A stretch of DNA of 64,000 bases from positions 62,001 to 126,000 of the forward strand of contig JANLFQ010000002.1 of NCBI GenBank assembly GCA_024653355.1. The letters run 5' to 3'. The position numbers were made by a program, and so were the translations under genes. Below are positions 16,493 through 24,673 of this stretch, piece by piece (position 1 is the stretch's first letter; every line of letters starts with the position of its first letter). The notes beneath the pieces are model-generated. The model saw only the letters and a list, made by a program, of their open reading frames with translations, was not told the origin of the DNA and made no database searches. Source of the DNA: a candidate division WOR-3 bacterium. GTDB taxonomy: Bacteria > Hydrothermota > Tepidihabitantia > Tepidihabitantales > Tepidihabitantaceae.

Positions 16493-17600
16493 TTTTTCTT
16501 TCCTCCGCGGTGTGTAATAGCATCCTTTCAATATTATCCGCCGCACTATCCCAGGTCCACTGCCGCGCCCAGTCAACCGCCTGAGCCCCGAGCCGGTTGC
16601 GGAGCGCCTCGTCCTGTAAAAGCCGGTCAATCTTCTCTGCCAGTTCCGTCACATTACCGTAAGTGTAAAATAGACCGTTGACACCATCGCGCGAAGAGTC
16701 CACCAGACCCGGTGAACGGGCAACAACCACCGGTGTGCCGCAACCGTTTGCCTCCATCACAATCAACCCCCACCCCTCCTTTATTGAACTCTCAACCAGC
16801 AGGGCACTGCGTCGGTACCAGTTGACCTTCTCTGCCTCGGAAACAAAACCGGTAAAGACCACCGTATCCTGTATCCTTAGTTTCTCACTCAATTCCTTAA
16901 GCCGGGGCAAATCATCGCCGGTTCCCACCACCACCACCTTGAACTGTCGACCTCGCTCCTTCAGAATCCGTGCCGCATAAAGCAGATGGTCGGTTGACTT
17001 GTATTTCTTCAACCGCCCGACATGAAGCACCACCGGCTCCCGCGGCACCGTTGGGTCGGGCTTAAACTTCTCAAAATCTGTTCCCGGTGGCACGACGGTA
17101 ATCATCTCAGGGGCAATACCAAGCCGGACCACATCGTGCTTTGAACTCTCCGACAGCACGGCAAAGCGACACCGCTTATACGCTAGCGGAATCATACTTT
17201 CTGTCAGATAAACATAACCGGCAAGTGGTGCAACAACCTCCCTAAAAATACTCCCCCGAAAAAGGTGCATCAAAAGCACCGCCACCGGCTTCTTTACAAA
17301 CCAGGGCGAATAAAACGGAATCTTGTTCAAATCGTCCACCACCACATCGTAATCGCCTTCCGCAACAATCCGGCGCAACTGTCGGTAAACGGTGAAATTA
17401 AAAGTCCACTTTCCACCCCGGCGCAATACTCTTATCCCATCGATATCCTCTTCAGGCGCTGAACCTTTGAACCGTTCACACAGCAGCGTCACCTCATGCC
17501 CACGCGCCACCAGCCGCCGAAAAACCTCTTGCAAGTACACCTCGGCGCCACCCGCCTCCGGATTCCGAATACACCGCCAGTTGACAACCAGTATCCGCAT
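16479..17600 (-). CDS. GT4-family glycosyltransferase
   Basis: This 373-aa protein has the GT-B layout: an N-terminal domain with GGAEVYLQEVFRRL near residue 17, and a C-terminal nucleotide-sugar domain with HVGRLKKYKS, VVGTGDD, FTGFVSEAEK and EGWGLIVMEANGCGTPVV carrying the Ex7E motif. It transfers a sugar from a nucleotide-sugar donor; donor and acceptor are not known. It heads an operon with an ABC exporter, suggesting that its product is exported. The promoter geometry (TTGACC-17-TAAGAT, eight bases to ATG) suggests a leaderless mRNA. Confidence 0.88.
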   Translation of the reverse strand: MRILVVNWRCIRNPEAGGAEVYLQEVFRRLVARGHEVTLLCERFKGSAPEEDIDGIRVLRRGGKWTFNFTVYRQLRRIVAEGDYDVVVDDLNKIPFYSPWFVKKPVAVLLMHLFRGSIFREVVAPLAGYVYLTESMIPLAYKRCRFAVLSESSKHDVVRLGIAPEMITVVPPGTDFEKFKPDPTVPREPVVLHVGRLKKYKSTDHLLYAARILKERGRQFKVVVVGTGDDLPRLKELSEKLRIQDTVVFTGFVSEAEKVNWYRRSALLVESSIKEGWGLIVMEANGCGTPVVVARSPGLVDSSRDGVNGLFYTYGNVTELAEKIDRLLQDEALRNRLGAQAVDWARQWTWDSAADNIERMLLHTAEERKNGHR

Positions 17601-17637
17601 TGGCTCTTATCTTAAACCGATTCCCCATTTCGGTCAA
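17601..17637 (-). promoter_or_regulatory. Glycosyltransferase/ABC operon promoter, leaderless-type
   Basis: TTGACC (17632-17637 on minus), 17-bp spacer, TAAGAT (17609-17614), then eight bases to the ATG at 17600. It is back-to-back with the promoter at 17647-17675. Confidence 0.55.
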
Positions 17638-17646
17638 GCCCGTGCC

Positions 17647-17681
17647 TTGCCCGAACGAGAACCCCGGGCTATAATAGCGGT
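17647..17681 (+). promoter_or_regulatory. Promoter of the small membrane protein gene, leaderless-type
   Basis: TTGCCC (17647-17652), 17-bp spacer, perfect TATAAT (17670-17675), then six bases to the ATG at 17682. This is the clearest leaderless layout in the window. Confidence 0.65.
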
Positions 17682-18047
17682 ATGCGCCTCAACTGGACGA
17701 AAAGCAACTTCTTGAACTGGCTACTTTTAGGCATCGGCTATATCCTTTCACCTTTGTCCTGGTGGAACGACCTTTTTATCAACCTTCCTCTTGCCTATCT
17801 TTTCGGCTGTCTTTTCTCCCTTTTATCGCCCCGGCTTTTCACCCCGGGTATCATCGCCGGTTACTGGCTCACCAACATCACCGGTTTGCTTCTCATCCAT
17901 CTTGCCGCGCTGCGTTTTGCTAATGTCAAACGCCTTAACCGGCGTCAGTGGTTGATCAACGGCCTTATTACTGCCGGTTACAGCCTCCTTATTTTGCTCT
18001 TGGTCATGTGCCGCATCCTCAAACCATTCTGGCTCTACCACCATTGA
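17682..18047 (+). CDS. Small integral membrane protein, unknown function
   Basis: I do not recognise a family for this 121-aa protein. It has about four hydrophobic segments (residues 13-25, 32-50, 55-76 and 92-112) with basic residues at the inside loops (RFANVKRLNRRQW). Its promoter has TATAAT six bases upstream of the ATG. It lies just upstream of the PrsW-family gene on the same strand, which may suggest related envelope roles. Coding is supported by the promoter and by the consistent membrane pattern. Confidence 0.7.
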   Translation: MRLNWTKSNFLNWLLLGIGYILSPLSWWNDLFINLPLAYLFGCLFSLLSPRLFTPGIIAGYWLTNITGLLLIHLAALRFANVKRLNRRQWLINGLITAGYSLLILLLVMCRILKPFWLYHH

Positions 18048-18079
18048 CTTACCAATTACCCTTAAGAAAATAACTTTCA
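18044..18079 (+). promoter_or_regulatory. Possible prsW-like gene promoter, leaderless-type
   Basis: TTGACT (18044-18049), 17-bp spacer, AAAATA (18067-18072; weak), seven bases to the ATG at 18080. The -35 overlaps the stop of the preceding gene. Confidence 0.35.
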
Positions 18080-18829
18080 ATGGTCTGGCTCCTGATTCTG
18101 GCGATTCTCCCCGGCATCGGTTTGATGCTTTTTTTCTACTTCCGGGACAAATACAAAAAAGAGCCCTTCGGTCCAATCTTTATCGCCTTTCTTTTGGGCG
18201 CAGTTGTCACCCTGCCGGCATCCGCGACATCTTCTCTTGTTCAGCGTCTCACCGGTTGGTTCAGTCCCCCTTTAACCATTCCAAAAATCTTTCTCGGCGC
18301 CTTCATCGTCGCTGGTCTGATAGAAGAGTTCTGGAAGTTCTTTGTCGTCCGGTTCTACTGCTATCACCGTCCGGAGTTTGATGAACCCTACGACGGCATT
18401 CTTTACGCCACCGCCGTGGCGCTCGGCTTTGCCACTCTGGAAAACATCCTCTACATCTTCGGCACCACCGCGTTGAGCGGATTGCGCACCGGCGTAATGC
18501 GTGCCCTCCTCGCGGTTCCGAGCCACGCCTTCTACGGCGTGTTAATGGGCTACTTCCTCGGTGAGGCAAAGTTTGCCCCAACCGAAACCAAGGCAAATCT
18601 CCTTGGGTTCTTCGGGCTCTTTTTGGCAATCTGTGCCCACGGCGTATACGACTTTGTCGTCGTTGCCCTTGCCCAGCGCCCGCTCCTTATCGGCAGCCTC
18701 ATTGTATTTTCCGTCCTCGTCTGGGTGGTATTTTTCGAACTCACCCGGCGTCAGGCAGAACAGTCCGCCCACCAGGCGCCAAAACTCGCCGCCCTGAAAA
18801 AAGAGTCGCCGGACAAACCGTTCAGGTAA
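18080..18829 (+). CDS. PrsW family intramembrane metalloprotease
   Basis: This 249-aa polytopic protein shows PrsW motifs: EEFWK (Glu82-Glu83), FATLEN (Glu121, Asn122), a histidine in VPSHAFYG (His149) and a later histidine in ICAHGVYDF. In Bacillus, PrsW cleaves the anti-sigma factor RsiW inside the membrane; the broader family are CPBP-like intramembrane proteases. The FRDKYKKEPFGP segment near residue 21 is typical of the family N-terminus. No sigma/anti-sigma pair is visible nearby, so the substrate is unknown. The 3' end overlaps the convergent GH130 gene by 8 bp. Confidence 0.87.
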   Translation: MVWLLILAILPGIGLMLFFYFRDKYKKEPFGPIFIAFLLGAVVTLPASATSSLVQRLTGWFSPPLTIPKIFLGAFIVAGLIEEFWKFFVVRFYCYHRPEFDEPYDGILYATAVALGFATLENILYIFGTTALSGLRTGVMRALLAVPSHAFYGVLMGYFLGEAKFAPTETKANLLGFFGLFLAICAHGVYDFVVVALAQRPLLIGSLIVFSVLVWVVFFELTRRQAEQSAHQAPKLAALKKESPDKPFR

Positions 18830-19811
18830 TCATCCGTTCGCCCGGTATTTCACAGGTTTCCGAACTGTGCGTCTCAAGCCAATTCAGTAACTCTTTGAGG
18901 CTTGCCGTGGCAAGACAGATTGCAGTATCCGCGGCGCCATAGTAAACCCGCAGGGTGTCGCCATCCGGTTCCAGCACCGCACCGCAGGGGAAGACAACAC
19001 TGGGCACATCACCTACCCGCTCATAAGGCTTCACCGGACCAAATATCCATTCGCTGCTCCGGCGCACACAGCGCCAGGGCTGTTCTAAATCCAGTAGCGC
19101 GAGACCAACCCGGTAAATTGAACCGCTGGGTGTATCTTTCACCCCGTGATAAAAAATCAGCCAGCCGTGCGGTGTTTCCATGGGCGGTGTTGCCAGCCCG
19201 ACACGACTGGCATCCCACCAGGCACCCTGCCGTGCCGGCATCACCAGATGGTGTCTGCCCCAGTGAATCAAATCCGGTGACTGGGAGATATAGATATGCG
19301 CACCGAGCGATGTCGTGGGCCGATGCACCATCAACCAGTAACCGTTGAACCGCCGGGGTAGAAGTGCCGCATCCTTATCTGCCGGCGGCATCACCACGCC
19401 CAACCGCTCATACTCCTTGAAGTCTCTGGTCAGCGCCAGTCCAACAGCCGGACCTGCCCGGGAATAGGCGGTGTAGGTAACTGCATACTTTCCCAGTTCC
19501 TCAACATAGGTGATGCGCGGGTCTTCAACCCCCCACAACTCTTCCGGAAATCGGCTGGGGTCGGGCGCAAAACTCGGCTCCGGTTCAATCTGCCAGTTGT
19601 CAATCCCGTTAGCGGAACGGGCAACACATAAGTGCGAAATCCCGCGCCGGTCCTCAACCCGGCACAAAAGCAATGTTGTGCCATCGGGCAATAACACCGC
19701 GCCCGGATTGAACACGGTGTTAACCGTATAGGGCCAGTCCGCCGCGGTCAGTATCGGGTTCTTTTCCCAGCGCCGGAGTAACAACTGCCGGTCCTGCTCG
19801 ATGTGCCTCAA
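18822..19811 (-). CDS. GH130 family glycoside phosphorylase/hydrolase
   Basis: This 329-aa protein has the five-bladed beta-propeller pattern of GH130: ENPILTAADWPYTVNTVFNPGAV at the start (read as WEKNPIL...VFNPGA), EDPRITYVEELGKY with the catalytic aspartate, DKDAALLPRRFNGYWLMVHRP, and LIFYHGVKDTPSGSIYRVGLALLDLEQP. GH130 enzymes phosphorolyse or hydrolyse beta-mannosides such as beta-1,4- or beta-1,2-mannooligosaccharides. The start overlaps the end of the GT4-toroid gene by 4 bp, so the two are translationally coupled and probably act on the same mannose-containing glycan. Linkage specificity cannot be read here. Confidence 0.87.
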   Translation of the reverse strand: MRHIEQDRQLLLRRWEKNPILTAADWPYTVNTVFNPGAVLLPDGTTLLLCRVEDRRGISHLCVARSANGIDNWQIEPEPSFAPDPSRFPEELWGVEDPRITYVEELGKYAVTYTAYSRAGPAVGLALTRDFKEYERLGVVMPPADKDAALLPRRFNGYWLMVHRPTTSLGAHIYISQSPDLIHWGRHHLVMPARQGAWWDASRVGLATPPMETPHGWLIFYHGVKDTPSGSIYRVGLALLDLEQPWRCVRRSSEWIFGPVKPYERVGDVPSVVFPCGAVLEPDGDTLRVYYGAADTAICLATASLKELLNWLETHSSETCEIPGERMIT

Positions 19812-22069
19812 CCTTCCTCCGTTGTCTGCGCGGTCCGCATCGTCAAGAGGGCACCGATAAACGACAGTGTCGCCTCTGCCCCTTCATTGCCATTCACGCC
19901 GTCGGGATGCAGCCCATCATGGCAGCCACCGGTCGTGTAGTCGTAAACCGGTAAACCGAGGTCGTTGCGCCCCAGATACCACTCAAACGCCCGGCGCATC
20001 TCCTCGCGCCACTTGGGCTCCCGGGTGCTCAGAAATGCCTGATAGCACGCCTCCACTGTGCATTCCGCCTCAATCGGCTGCTGGTCAAAACGCAGCCGCG
20101 CTGTTCCCCGCCGCCATCCCGTATGCGCAACCGGTACAAAGTGCCCCTGCTCCGCGGTCTGCACCGCTATCAACCATCTTAAAGAGTCCAATCCGGCATC
20201 AACCATCTCTCTTTTCCCCAGTTCCCGGCCGGCAACAATCAGCGCCTCGCTCAACCGCGCGTTCGCATAGGCGAGGACCGGCTCAAACCAGCGCCAATCT
20301 TCGGTTGCATTGCGCCGGTAGAGGTCAAGCAGTCTTTCCGCCAGAACCTCGCGAAATCGCCGGGCATTACTGTCACCCGGGAAACGCCGGCTATAAGCAC
20401 ATAACCCAAGGAGGGTGTAAGCCCAGGCGCGCGGGCTGGTAAAAAGTTCCACCGCGGGCAAACCCGAGGCAAACAAATTCATCGCCAGCGCTACCACCCC
20501 GTCCTCACTTGCCGAACTTACCGCATAACCCAGCGCCCATAGCGCCCGACCCTGACTGTCTTCAGAACCCACCTCCTCAGTCCAGCGCCGTTCATAACTC
20601 AAAAAATTCCGGAACCGGCTGTTGTCCCGGTTGAAGGCAAAATCGATAAACGCCAGATAGCGCCGGACCAGCCGATTGAGAAAAGACTTATCCGCCGCCA
20701 CCTCCTGCGCCCTGAGTACCATCAAGAGCGCCCGGGCGTTGTCGTCCGTTGTGTAACCTTCAGCAAGATTGGGCACGGTGCGCCGGGCATGCTGCAGGAT
20801 GCCGGTGTCGTCGGTCAGGGTCAGAAGATGGTTCAAGTTCAACTCCGGCAGGTCGATGTCTAACGGGTCAGCACTGCCCATCACCGGTGCCACCGCAAGC
20901 GGCGCCCGCATCCGCTCCTCGGCGGCACGCTGAAACGTGTTCAAATAGGCGCGGGCAACCTCCTTCCAGACCATCATTCTCCCAAAGGCGTAGGCACGCT
21001 TGCGCATCGAATGGCGCTCGGTTTCATTTTCAAACAGTCCGATAATTGTTTCCGCCAGCGCCTTTGAATCTCGAAACGGCACCAGTTTGCCCCTGCCTTC
21101 TGCCAGCATCTCCTCCGCATACCAGTAAGGGGTAGACACCACCGCCTTACCAACCCCCATTGAATAGGCAAGCGTGCCGGAGACAATCTGCGCCGGATTG
21201 AGATAAGGTGTCACATAGATATCGGCGGCGCCGAGAAACTGGCACAACTCCTCCAGTGTGACAAACTGATTGTAAAATATTAAATTCCGGTCCACCCCTT
21301 GCTCGCGCGCCCGCCTTTGCAGCCGCAGCCGGTACTCCTCACCCTGTTCCCGCTTCACATGGGGATGGGTCACACCGAGCACGATGTACACCACATCAGG
21401 AAACCGGGCGGCAATCGCCGGCAGGGCGTCAATCATATATTCTATACCCTTGTTGGGTGATAAAAGTCCAAAGGTCAGAATCACCCTTCGGCCCTCAACC
21501 CCGAACAGGTCCTTGTAGTAGTTCGGGTCAACAAATGGCATATCCGGAATACCGTGATGGATAAAATCAATCTTTTTCTCTGGCACCTGGTAAATCTCCT
21601 TTAAAAACCGCACCGCCCGCTCACTCATCACCACGACCCTTTCCGAAATCCGGCAAATCTCCTCCATTACCGGGCGCTGGTGTTCATTGGGCTCGGCAAG
21701 AACCGTATGCAATGTCGTCACAATCGGCATCCGCAACCGGCGCAGCGTTACCAGAATATGCCCGCCCGCTGGCCCGCCAAATATCCCGAACTCATGCTGG
21801 AGACAGGTCAGGTCAACACGGGTCATGTTGAGAAACTCTGCCAGTTGCCGGTAATAATCCTGATTGTTCTGGGCAACCTCGAACTTCACCTCCTCAGGAT
21901 AAGGGTAACCCTCCGGTGTATCGTTGAGCGCCACGACCAGTCCGTTCAACTCCGGCGCCTCCTGAGTAACCGAATGGTAAAGGTCTGAAGTAAAGGTGGC
22001 AATCCCGCACTTCCGCGGCAGGTAAGTCCCGATAAACGCTATCTTCTTAAATAGATACGGACCGCGCAT
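19808..22069 (-). CDS. GT4 glycosyltransferase fused to a C-terminal alpha/alpha-toroid domain
   Basis: From ATG 22069 the protein is 753 aa. Residues 1-400 are a GT-B/GT4 domain (GTYLPRKCGIATFTSDL near the start, HEFGIFGG, HHGIPD, FGLLSPNKGIEYMI, YLNPAQIVSGTLAYSMGVGKAVVST). Residues about 410-750 are helical with DDNARALLMVL and repeated aromatic/His motifs, as in (alpha/alpha)6 glycosidase-like domains. The GH130 gene overlaps its 3' end, suggesting joint synthesis and turnover of a mannoside. The start is uncertain: TTG at 22084 is in frame too, while the promoter points to an out-of-frame ATG at 22103, separated by an A6 run. Confidence 0.85.
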   Translation of the reverse strand: MRGPYLFKKIAFIGTYLPRKCGIATFTSDLYHSVTQEAPELNGLVVALNDTPEGYPYPEEVKFEVAQNNQDYYRQLAEFLNMTRVDLTCLQHEFGIFGGPAGGHILVTLRRLRMPIVTTLHTVLAEPNEHQRPVMEEICRISERVVVMSERAVRFLKEIYQVPEKKIDFIHHGIPDMPFVDPNYYKDLFGVEGRRVILTFGLLSPNKGIEYMIDALPAIAARFPDVVYIVLGVTHPHVKREQGEEYRLRLQRRAREQGVDRNLIFYNQFVTLEELCQFLGAADIYVTPYLNPAQIVSGTLAYSMGVGKAVVSTPYWYAEEMLAEGRGKLVPFRDSKALAETIIGLFENETERHSMRKRAYAFGRMMVWKEVARAYLNTFQRAAEERMRAPLAVAPVMGSADPLDIDLPELNLNHLLTLTDDTGILQHARRTVPNLAEGYTTDDNARALLMVLRAQEVAADKSFLNRLVRRYLAFIDFAFNRDNSRFRNFLSYERRWTEEVGSEDSQGRALWALGYAVSSASEDGVVALAMNLFASGLPAVELFTSPRAWAYTLLGLCAYSRRFPGDSNARRFREVLAERLLDLYRRNATEDWRWFEPVLAYANARLSEALIVAGRELGKREMVDAGLDSLRWLIAVQTAEQGHFVPVAHTGWRRGTARLRFDQQPIEAECTVEACYQAFLSTREPKWREEMRRAFEWYLGRNDLGLPVYDYTTGGCHDGLHPDGVNGNEGAEATLSFIGALLTMRTAQTTEEG

Positions 22070-22103
22070 ATCCGTTAACCTCAAACCCTTTTTTCGCTCT
22101 CAT

Positions 22104-22141
22104 TTAATATCCATTTTATTTACTCCGTTAAGAAATGTCAA
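22104..22141 (-). promoter_or_regulatory. Promoter of the GT4/GH130 operon
   Basis: TTGACA (22136-22141 on minus), 17-bp spacer, TAAAAT (22113-22118), then nine bases to an ATG at 22103. That ATG is out of frame with the glycosyltransferase by one base; a six-A run (22089-22094) lies between them. Confidence 0.65.
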
Positions 22142-22466
22142 CATATGTACATCTAAACCGCTATGCGCCACCGCGTTAGGGCAAGCCCGGCAACCAACTT
22201 TTGCCTGGGACCACCGCTATTGTCTATTAGACCCCAACTGGAGAAAAAATTAACGCCCTTTCTTCTAACCCCTTATCAGTCCACAGGTTAACCGTATAGG
22301 ATACGGTCCCCTGACCCGTTCCGGAGACCGCTTCTTCCACCCCGCCCTTTTTCTGTACCAGCAGGTTTTGATAGCCCACCGCACCAATCCCAATAATCTA
22401 CCTGCCTTGCGCGCTACGCCAGAAAATTTCGCCTTACCACCGATACGGTTTTGGGCAACAGGTTGG
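22142..22466 (-). other. Gene-free stretch with a possible decayed coding remnant
   Basis: On the minus strand an uninterrupted frame from about 22405 to 22238 reads like protein (segments such as GAVGYQNLLVQKKGG and GTVSYTVNLWTDKG) but has no start and no recognisable family. It contains an inverted repeat (ACCGTAT, AGG, ATACGGT) within a 23-bp sequence that recurs at 36563-36585. Otherwise I see nothing. Confidence 0.3.
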
Positions 22467-23102
22467 CTATCTGCGAGCCGCTGCCTTTTCAAACTCTGCT
22501 ATCGCCTCATCGGAAAGGGGATGATTACCCAGCGCTAACAGCACATCATAGGGCAGGGTTAAATGGTGGGCACCAGCGATAAACGCTCGCATCGCCTCTT
22601 CCGGCGACTTGACACTTGCCGCGACAAGCTCCACCGGCTTGCCACTTGCCTGAATCACCGCTGCCATTTCGGCAATTAGTTTTATCCCATCGCCCAAAAG
22701 CCTGGTTGCCCGGTTGACATAAGGAATGACATAAGTACAACCGGCTTCAATCGCAAGGAGCGTTTGGTGCCCGCTGAACACCGCGGTCGCGGCACAGGGG
22801 ATTTCCGGTGCCAGGCGGGTGACGAGCGATAGGTTTTCGGTTGTCGCCGGAATCTTCAACACAATCTTGTCCGGCGCAATCTGGTAAAACTCCCTTGCCT
22901 CCTGCTCCCTTTCGGGCAGAGTTTTGCCGGTCAACTGATAAAATACCGGACCGGGCACAATCTGACACAACCTTTTAATCACCGTATCAGGTGCATCCGC
23001 CACCTTTGAGAGCAAAATAGGATTGGTCGTGCACCCGCGCACAAACCCCAGTTTTACCGCCTGCGTTACCTCCTCAACAACCGCACTGTCAATGAACAGC
23101 AT
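22467..23102 (-). CDS. Second transaldolase-family protein
   Basis: This 211-aa protein has the short transaldolase/FSA pattern: FIDSAVVEEV at the N-terminus, TTNPIL at 25-30, a Schiff-base lysine at 83 in VLKIPAT, and YVIPYVNR further on. It is clearly divergent from the paralogue at 262-912. The start at 23102 matches the conserved MLFIDSA opening and lies one base after the ribokinase stop; the longer in-frame reading lies within ribokinase and is rejected. Pairing with ribokinase suggests entry of ribose or another pentose into the pentose phosphate pathway, or a fructose-6-phosphate aldolase-like side activity. Confidence 0.85.
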   Translation of the reverse strand: MLFIDSAVVEEVTQAVKLGFVRGCTTNPILLSKVADAPDTVIKRLCQIVPGPVFYQLTGKTLPEREQEAREFYQIAPDKIVLKIPATTENLSLVTRLAPEIPCAATAVFSGHQTLLAIEAGCTYVIPYVNRATRLLGDGIKLIAEMAAVIQASGKPVELVAASVKSPEEAMRAFIAGAHHLTLPYDVLLALGNHPLSDEAIAEFEKAAARR

Positions 23103-23103
23103 C

Positions 23104-24024
23104 TTAAACCTCCTGTTCCTTGAGCAACCGCTCAACCTCTTCCCTTCGGGGCATAGACGGTTCTGCCCCGAGTACCGTGCAGGCGATTGCGCCGCAGGCA
23201 TTGGCAAACCGCACCGCTTCATCCAGGCTCCGACCTTCGGCGATACTTACCGCCAGACCGGCGCGAAATGCGTCACCGGCACCGGTCGAATCTATCGCCT
23301 TAACCTTAAACGGTGGAAACCGCCGTTTGCCATTTTCATCAAACACCAGCGCGCCATCTGCGCCCACCGAAATAATTACCGCCCGGCGTCCGGATTTAAG
23401 TTCGACTTTTGCCCAATCATCAATCGCCATCCCGCCTGCCAGTTCTGCCGCCTCAATCTCGTTCGGAACGATGTAATCCACTGGCTCTTTTATCGGCAGT
23501 TCAATCTTGTGAAACGGCGCCGGGTCAAGAAACACCAGACACCCGGCATTGCGGGCAATGGTCGCCGCCTGAAACGAAACCCGGTGCGGAATCTCAAACT
23601 GCAGCATCAGGGCATCCGCCGCCTCAATTTCTGGCTTTACCATCGCTATCTGTTCCTCACCTAACCGGAGATTGGCACCGGCAACACCGATAATCGCATT
23701 CTGCCCGGCACTGTCAATCATCGGGCAGGCAACGCCCGTTGGCACCTCCGGGTCAACGGCGACGAAATCGGTCCTCATCCCTTCCTCCTTCATCTTCTTC
23801 AAAAACAACTCGCCGAAGTAGTCCATTCCCACCTTGCCCACCATCACAACATCGGCACCCAGCCGGTGCGCCGCGAGCGCCTGATTAAAACCTTTGCCGC
23901 CTAAAAAAAGTCCGAACCCATCACCGGCCATTGACTCGCCTGGTCGGGGCAACCGCTTGACCCGAAACACCATATCGGTCATAAAAGAACCAACAACGCA
24001 GATTTTAGCCCGCTTATTTTTCAT
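23104..24024 (-). CDS. rbsK: Ribokinase (PfkB family)
   Basis: This 306-aa protein shows PfkB-family ribokinase features: PGESMAGDGFGLFLGGKGFNQA (read as the substrate-binding GGKGxNQA motif near residue 42), VVMVGKVGMDYFG, IVPNEIEAAEL and the C-terminal DSTGAGDAF with the catalytic aspartate. It would phosphorylate D-ribose at O5 using ATP, though related sugar kinases share these motifs. It is followed by the transaldolase-family gene one base later. A leaderless-type promoter (TTGACA-16-GATAAA, nine bases) precedes it. Confidence 0.88.
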   Translation of the reverse strand: MKNKRAKICVVGSFMTDMVFRVKRLPRPGESMAGDGFGLFLGGKGFNQALAAHRLGADVVMVGKVGMDYFGELFLKKMKEEGMRTDFVAVDPEVPTGVACPMIDSAGQNAIIGVAGANLRLGEEQIAMVKPEIEAADALMLQFEIPHRVSFQAATIARNAGCLVFLDPAPFHKIELPIKEPVDYIVPNEIEAAELAGGMAIDDWAKVELKSGRRAVIISVGADGALVFDENGKRRFPPFKVKAIDSTGAGDAFRAGLAVSIAEGRSLDEAVRFANACGAIACTVLGAEPSMPRREEVERLLKEQEV

Positions 24025-24061
24025 AATGTTAAGTTTATCGCCCCAATACGCCCCCTGTCAA
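24025..24061 (-). promoter_or_regulatory. Ribokinase operon promoter, leaderless-type
   Basis: TTGACA (24056-24061 on minus), 16-bp spacer, GATAAA (24034-24039), nine bases to the ATG at 24024. Confidence 0.5.
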
Positions 24062-24075
24062 ACCAGACGAAAAAA

Positions 24076-24109
24076 TTGACCACCAGGAAATTGTCCTTAT
24101 CGTTAAAAT
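24076..24109 (+). promoter_or_regulatory. Gamma-carbonic anhydrase gene promoter, leaderless-type
   Basis: TTGACC (24076-24081), 16-bp spacer, TATCGT (24098-24103), six bases to the ATG at 24110. No Shine-Dalgarno site. Confidence 0.45.
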
Positions 24110-24631
24110 ATGCTGCTAAATTTCCACGGTAAACAGCCGCAAATTGCCCCCGATGTTTTTGTTGCGCCCAATGCGGTCATCATTGGCGACTGCGAAATCA
24201 AATCCGGGGCAACAATCTGGTTTGGTGTTCTGATTCGGGCTGATGTCAACCGTATCGTCATCGGTTCCATGACCAACATCCAGGATTTAACCGTCATCCA
24301 CTGTGACGAAGCCGAACCACCGGTTGTACTCGGTACCCGGGTAACTGTGGGACACCGGGCGATTGTGCACGGTTGCACGATAGAAGACGAGGCGATGATT
24401 GGCATGGGCGCGGTCATCCTCAACCGGGCAAAAGTTGGCAAGAACGCAATCGTCGCTGCGGGCAGCCTGGTCAAAGAAGATTTCGTGGTACCGCCGGGCA
24501 CCCTTGTTGCCGGGGTGCCGGCGCAAATCAAACGGGAACTGCAACCAGCAGAAATTGAATGGCTCAAAAAGGTGGCCGAGGGTTATTATCAACTGGGCAA
24601 AAAGTATCGGCAGTTAACCCCGACACCCTGA
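24110..24631 (+). CDS. Gamma-carbonic anhydrase family protein
   Basis: This 173-aa protein is a left-handed beta-helix built from hexapeptide repeats (VIIGDCEI, IWFGVLIRAD, VTVGHRAIVHGCTI, IGMGAVILNRA). The histidines expected to bind zinc appear in VIHCD, VGHRAIVHG. It is the YrdA/PaaY type of gamma-carbonic anhydrase-like protein and ends in a short helix. Many members have weak or no carbonic anhydrase activity. It is transcribed alone, divergent from ribokinase, with a leaderless-type promoter. The length is typical. Confidence 0.9.
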   Translation: MLLNFHGKQPQIAPDVFVAPNAVIIGDCEIKSGATIWFGVLIRADVNRIVIGSMTNIQDLTVIHCDEAEPPVVLGTRVTVGHRAIVHGCTIEDEAMIGMGAVILNRAKVGKNAIVAAGSLVKEDFVVPPGTLVAGVPAQIKRELQPAEIEWLKKVAEGYYQLGKKYRQLTPTP

Positions 24632-24673
24632 TTAGAAACCATTAGAACCGGGTTGTGCCCAACCCCAAAACAA

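Noticed and set aside
16493-16630. 46-residue upstream extension of the ABC ATPase
   Set aside because: It overlaps the conserved end of the glycosyltransferase and has no domain; MGTDSW at 16492 is the natural start.
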